This document shows, one piece after another, positions 28,831-31,591 of a stretch of 31,591 nt of DNA. Position numbers and translations under genes: made by a program. The DNA comes from a virus. Location of the stretch: positions 1 through 31,591 of IMG/VR virus record IMGVR_UViG_3300032753_000119, one strand, 5' to 3'. The notes beneath the pieces are model-generated. The model was not told the DNA's origin, ran no database searches, and worked only from the letters and a program-made list of their open reading frames with translations. Numbering within the stretch: position 1 is the first letter of the stretch; every line of letters starts with the position of its first letter.

Positions 28831-28976
28831 TACGTTTACATTTCTACACATACGAAGAACTACACGAAGTTGTAAAGTTATTAATACTTGCAAAGATACC
28901 TCACGATTTAAGAAGTAGATGTATACTTATAAATATAGATAGAGGAACCGGACTTGTAAAATATGGTGAACTATGA
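28827..28976 (+). CDS. Small paralogue 2, 49 aa
   Basis: Tandem paralogue of the preceding gene: MIRLHFYTYEELHEVVKLLI at the start and TGLVKYGEL at the end, with the same length and the same ATGA junctions on both sides. The middle has diverged, so the duplication is not very recent. Function unknown. Its position after the helicase may mean an accessory role, but nothing shows it. Confidence 0.75.
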   Translation: MIRLHFYTYEELHEVVKLLILAKIPHDLRSRCILINIDRGTGLVKYGEL

Positions 28977-29155
28977 ATAATGAAACTTCTATAAAAATAA
29001 TGCACGCTGTATTTGAAGTTGAGTCTCTTCAAGTAAAAAGAAGTAAGTGCATAAGTATTTACTCAAGACAATACGCAAGATATACAAGCAAGATTAAAAG
29101 AAAATTAGAATACATAGAAAAATACGTGAATAAGTTTATATCTGATAACTCATAA
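28973..29155 (+). CDS. Small basic helical protein, 60 aa
   Basis: Unrecognised. It starts by ATGA overlap with paralogue 2. It is very basic (KVKRSKCISIYSRQYARYTS-type composition followed by KIKRKLEYIEKYVNKF), with a helical C-terminal half, compatible with nucleic-acid binding. It lacks the MIRLHF and KYGEL ends of its neighbours. Last gene of the operon before the regulatory element at 29164. Confidence 0.6.
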   Translation: MNNETSIKIMHAVFEVESLQVKRSKCISIYSRQYARYTSKIKRKLEYIEKYVNKFISDNS

Positions 29156-29163
29156 AATTACAA

Positions 29164-29252
29164 CGCGTTTATAGCCGTTTTAAACGCGTCAATTCACAAT
29201 CGCACACAAACATATAACACGTATACAAAACAACGTTAAAACGCATTTAAAC
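29164..29252 (+). promoter_or_regulatory. Upstream inverted-repeat element, copy 3 (serves 29271 plus)
   Basis: Left arm GCGTTTATAGCCGTTTTAAA followed by CG (29165-29186) and right arm CAACGTTAAAACGCATTTAA followed by AC (29231-29252), imperfect inverted repeats 44-48 bases apart. ACAAAACAACGTTAAAACG is shared almost word for word with the 8412 copy in its gene direction, and CAACGTTAAAACGC with the 18348 copy. The ATG at 29271 follows 18 bases later. Confidence 0.7.
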
Positions 29253-29270
29253 AACAAATAGGCATATTGT

Positions 29271-29648
29271 ATGGCAAACCTCAAACCAAAAAAGATATAT
29301 TTAGCGATACCATATTCAGGTATAGAAGATGAATCTCATGCAATAGCAAATTCTATACAAGCAAAGTTAATGAAAGAAGGATATTTGGTATTCAGTCCAA
29401 TATCTATGTGTCACTTAACAAGTAAGCATCATGGACTTCCAGGTAATATAGAATTTTGGAAAGAACTCGATACATCATTTATTGAATGGTGCGAAGCTAT
29501 TATGGTAGTGCAAATTCAAGTTGCAACTTCACATGAAGGAAGCGAGCAGAGAGCATTAAGATTAATTAAAGAATCAAAAGGAGTTCAATATGAAATTGAA
29601 CTTGCTAAAAAATTAAGAAAACAAATTTTAACTTACATATATGAGTGA
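29271..29648 (+). CDS. DUF1937-like protein (deoxyribosyltransferase-type fold), 125 aa
   Basis: It matches the DUF1937 pattern as I remember it: KKIYLAIPYSG (about 7-17), LMKEGYLVFSPISMCH (about 33-48), HGLPGNIEFWKELDTSFIEW (about 53-72), then CEAIMVVQIQ and GVQYEIELAKKLRKQILTY (about 104-122). The fold is that of nucleoside 2-deoxyribosyltransferases, and members sit in phage nucleotide-metabolism modules, but the reaction of DUF1937 is not established. There is an insertion after VVQIQ relative to the usual GW..S.G. turn. It starts right behind the third regulatory element and overlaps the next gene by 8 bases. Confidence 0.8.
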   Translation: MANLKPKKIYLAIPYSGIEDESHAIANSIQAKLMKEGYLVFSPISMCHLTSKHHGLPGNIEFWKELDTSFIEWCEAIMVVQIQVATSHEGSEQRALRLIKESKGVQYEIELAKKLRKQILTYIYE

Positions 29649-30036
29649 TAAACAAATAGACTTCGTTGAGATGTATGAGTATTACATGACTCAAATATCT
29701 TCAATAGAATATCTTAAGAAACACAAGATTGATGTTGTAATTGGAACTGTCAAACAGAAATCAGATGCTGAATCATCAATAGTGACAGCCGATGGACAAA
29801 AGACAACTCTAACAGTTGATTGCACAAGACTTCAACTATTAGTTGAAGGAGGTTCCAGTTGTATTTACATGAGAACAGTTGAAGGAGTTAGCGATGAAAG
29901 TAAATACTACTGTGCATATTTCACGTATAAGGATATACTTAACAGCGGTATTCAGTTATCATTTCTAATTTGGGAAGACCAAGCAAGAATATTAACTGAA
30001 ATGGCAGAGAAGCAAAAAGGAAAGATACTGGCATAA
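29641..30036 (+). CDS. Unknown soluble protein, 131 aa
   Basis: Unrecognised. Helix at the N-terminus (MSDKQIDFVEMYEYYMTQIS), then a beta-rich middle with small-residue turns (DVVIGTVKQKSDAESSIVTA; LQLLVEGGSSCIYMRTVE) and a C-terminal helix (DQARILTEMAEKQKGK). Such strand-rich small proteins are frequent in phage nucleotide modules. It overlaps the upstream gene by 8 bases and lies 25 bases before the lysozyme. No function recognised. Confidence 0.6.
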   Translation: MSDKQIDFVEMYEYYMTQISSIEYLKKHKIDVVIGTVKQKSDAESSIVTADGQKTTLTVDCTRLQLLVEGGSSCIYMRTVEGVSDESKYYCAYFTYKDILNSGIQLSFLIWEDQARILTEMAEKQKGKILA

Positions 30037-30061
30037 TATTTTCTAACTAATTTAACAGCTT

Positions 30062-30682
30062 ATGAAACATGGCTACACTATAATCTTAATGATAGTATTT
30101 GTAACATGCAACAAAGAAATTACCTTAATAACAAAATATAAAATAGAAAGAAATATGAACTTATCTTCACAATTCACAAAGCTCGTAGAACAACATGAAG
30201 GATTTAGTCCTAAAGCATATAAAGATGCTAGAGGGCTTCAGACAATAGGTTTTGGAACTTTGATTGATTCTGCTCAACTTGATTATCTATTAAATGCAAC
30301 AATAGATAAGAACGAAGCTGAACAACTATTGTTCGCTCATGCTGCGAAAGAAAAATTTATTCTTAATAACCTGTTGGCACAAGGTTGGAAACTTAATCAA
30401 AATCAATTCGATGCGCTGGCCGACTTCGCATACAATGAAGGAGACAATGCGCTGCTCGGAAGCACGCTACTGAAATTGATTAAAGAAGACCCTACTAATC
30501 TTGAAGCTATAAAGAATGCTTTCCTTGCGTATGACAAAACTGCTGCTATAAATGCAGATGGAACAGTTAAACGAAATCCAGATGGCAGTATAATGTTACG
30601 TGTATTGCCAGGACTTGTAACACGTAGGGAAGATGAATATAACTTATTTATAACACCTGTAAGTAATGATACTCAAGCTTAA
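30062..30682 (+). CDS. Lysozyme, GH24 (T4-type) endolysin, 206 aa
   Basis: A T4-lysozyme-like muramidase that cuts the peptidoglycan glycan chain at the end of infection. The catalytic triad reads EGF (Glu 46), YKDARG (Asp 55), QTIGFGT (Thr 61), with the spacing E+9 D+6 T of T4 lysozyme. The body contains AYKDARGLQTIGFGT, LNQNQFDALADFAYNEGDN (about 115-133) and a C-terminal LPGLVTRREDEYNLF. The N-terminus as given (MKHGYTIILMIVFVTCNKE) looks like a short hydrophobic signal or signal-arrest segment; an internal ATG (residue 32, MNLSSQFTK) would remove it, so export may be by holin instead. It overlaps the next gene by 17 bases. No holin was recognised nearby. Confidence 0.93.
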   Translation: MKHGYTIILMIVFVTCNKEITLITKYKIERNMNLSSQFTKLVEQHEGFSPKAYKDARGLQTIGFGTLIDSAQLDYLLNATIDKNEAEQLLFAHAAKEKFILNNLLAQGWKLNQNQFDALADFAYNEGDNALLGSTLLKLIKEDPTNLEAIKNAFLAYDKTAAINADGTVKRNPDGSIMLRVLPGLVTRREDEYNLFITPVSNDTQA

Positions 30683-30893
30683 GCCAGAATACGTTGATAG
30701 CTTTAAAAGCTATCTTGAATTAATAGACTGTGTATTTCAAGTTGAAAAGAACAATTTCAATATCACAGTTACAAACGAAGACCATGCCTTCCATATAGGC
30801 AGAGTTTATCAGAAAATGATTTACGACTTAAAGCAACAAAATGGCAAAGAAAAATTACTTCCAGAATCAAAGGGTGAAATTTCAGAAGGATGA
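30666..30893 (+). CDS. Unknown small protein overlapping lysozyme and nuclease genes, 75 aa
   Basis: Unrecognised. Mixed strand and helix: MILKLKPEYVDSFKSYLELI (about 1-20), FNITVTNEDHAFHIGRVYQK (about 32-51), then a Lys/Glu-rich tail. It overlaps the lysozyme end by 17 bases and the start of the DUF1064 nuclease by 53, with the tail overprinted. Its ATG at 30666 lies inside the lysozyme's last codons. Evidence that it is real is the open frame and tight packing only. Confidence 0.5.
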   Translation: MILKLKPEYVDSFKSYLELIDCVFQVEKNNFNITVTNEDHAFHIGRVYQKMIYDLKQQNGKEKLLPESKGEISEG

Positions 30894-31377
30894 TACGAAG
30901 ACGCAAGAGATTGAAACACTTGAGTTCGCAATCAAGGCTCTCCAAGATTCTAACCAACCTATACCAAGCTCGATGCTTGAAGACCTCGCTAAACTCAAAC
31001 GTTCAAACAGCGGTCAGAACAAAGTTAATGCTACTAAAATAGTTTACAATGGCGTAGAGTATGACTCCCGTCGGGAAGCACAATTTGCCAAACAGTTAAC
31101 TGAAAATGGCATTAAGTTTGATAGCCAAGTTGAAGTGGAGCTGATGGAGTCAATTGTAGTTAACATGGAAAAAATAAGGCCTATTCACATTGTTGTTGAC
31201 TTTCTTGTGGCCGGAGAATATTTTGTAGACGTTAAGGGCATCGAAATGGAAGTTTTTAAAATAAAGTGGAAGCTGCTCAAAAACAAATTAAGGGATACCA
31301 AGAAATACATTACAATTCATAAAGATTCTGAAATACCTGGAATAGTAGCTTTGATTAAACGCGACCAATGGCAGTAG
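30841..31377 (+). CDS. DUF1064-type PD-(D/E)XK endonuclease, 178 aa
   Basis: Resembles DUF1064, a phage family of Holliday-junction-resolvase-like nucleases. Motifs: a start of the domain at ATKIVYNGVEYDSRREAQFA (about 64-83; Asp 75 and Glu 79), then IHIVVDFLV (Asp 120) and YFVDVKGIE (Asp 130 and Lys 132, the D-x-K pair). The catalytic set is complete. The N-terminal 60 residues are a charged helical extension. It probably resolves branched DNA formed in replication or recombination; the family activity is inferred from structure rather than from a characterised member I can name. It overlaps the upstream gene by 53 bases, and the next gene starts inside its last codons. Confidence 0.85.
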   Translation: MAKKNYFQNQRVKFQKDDTKTQEIETLEFAIKALQDSNQPIPSSMLEDLAKLKRSNSGQNKVNATKIVYNGVEYDSRREAQFAKQLTENGIKFDSQVEVELMESIVVNMEKIRPIHIVVDFLVAGEYFVDVKGIEMEVFKIKWKLLKNKLRDTKKYITIHKDSEIPGIVALIKRDQWQ

Positions 31378-31591
31378 AAAAGTTTATTGAACTTTCGGAA
31401 TTTGGAGTTCTTAATCGTGGTAGAATTATTAATCTACTTGAATATAAAAATGAAAGACGCGACTATGAAGCGTATACATCTTTATTTTTCTTCAAGCATG
31501 ATGTGGTTGACTACGTAAATAATAACATCAACAATGAAAGTAAAAGACCATCAATAGCTGGATTTATAGGAGAATGCTCTGCAAACTATCT
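31368..31591 (+). CDS. Possible primase, N-terminus only
   Basis: Open from ATG 31368 (MAVEKFIELSEFGVL) to the window edge (74 codons). The segment AYTSLFFFKHDVVDYVNNNI (about 43-62) followed by SIAGFIGECSANYL resembles the N-terminal part of primases of crAss-like and other Bacteroidetes phages as I remember them (SVFyYDe...Y......SvsGf.G....DYLwiDID), where an acidic catalytic pair follows shortly after the present edge. The diagnostic acidic pair cannot be seen because the window ends, so the call is tentative. It overlaps the nuclease stop by 10 bases. Confidence 0.4.
   Translation, partial: MAVEKFIELSEFGVLNRGRIINLLEYKNERRDYEAYTSLFFFKHDVVDYVNNNINNESKRPSIAGFIGECSANY

Noticed and set aside
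30062-30154. Lipoprotein signal on the lysozyme
   Set aside because: The hydrophobic start contains a Cys, but FVTC does not fit the usual lipobox (L-A/S-G/A-C), so only a general signal-like segment is noted.

Overview
The window looks like part of a tailed phage (or prophage) genome infecting a Bacteroidetes host, most likely crAss-like (Crassvirales or a close relative). The reasons are: two blocks of opposite orientation meeting at about 12.35-13.15 kb; a leftward virion block with a large TerL (856 aa), a large portal (748 aa), a putative scaffold and a major capsid protein; a rightward replication block with ATP-dependent DNA ligase, PD-(D/E)XK nuclease, SNF2 helicase and a possible primase; and promoters of the Bacteroidetes type (TTG, 19-21 bases, then TAnnTTTG or a variant). 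Family names come from motifs read by eye; no database search was run, and the lineage call is inference.

Leftward block (12348 down to 1): a small helical protein, an Ig-like surface protein, a 72-aa protein resembling the Acb2/Tad1 hairpin family of cyclic-nucleotide sponges, TerL, a conserved upstream element, then a 213-aa protein, portal, putative scaffold, MCP, a terminator, and four more genes that are probably virion or connector components; the last has a signal peptide and runs off the left edge.

Divergent centre (12349-13152): 0.8 kb with a 45-bp-period tandem repeat, a GC-rich hairpin cluster and two promoters. It drives one stand-alone gene (13153-13860) closed by a strong terminator. 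It is followed by 0.7 kb of extremely AT-rich DNA with three long A-tracts.

Rightward small-gene block (14.5-20.7 kb): mostly unrecognised small proteins, including a protein with 24 uninterrupted Cys-x-x triplets, a pentapeptide-repeat protein with nearly identical 15-bp units, two 63-aa paralogues, a NYN-domain nuclease, and three tRNA-like elements. All three have a perfect T-arm and acceptor stem but no usable anticodon; two lack the D and anticodon arms altogether.

Rightward replication block (20.8-31.6 kb): ligase, a NLTPH-like protein, Cas4/RecB-like nuclease, a degenerate methyltransferase-like protein, SNF2 helicase, tandem 49-aa paralogues, a DUF1937-like protein, GH24 lysozyme, DUF1064 nuclease and a truncated primase candidate. 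Genes are packed with ATGA overlaps. Three transcription units (starting at 8336 minus, 18482 plus and 29271 plus) share a ~90-bp inverted-repeat upstream element, suggesting a promoter or regulatory class separate from the host-type promoters.
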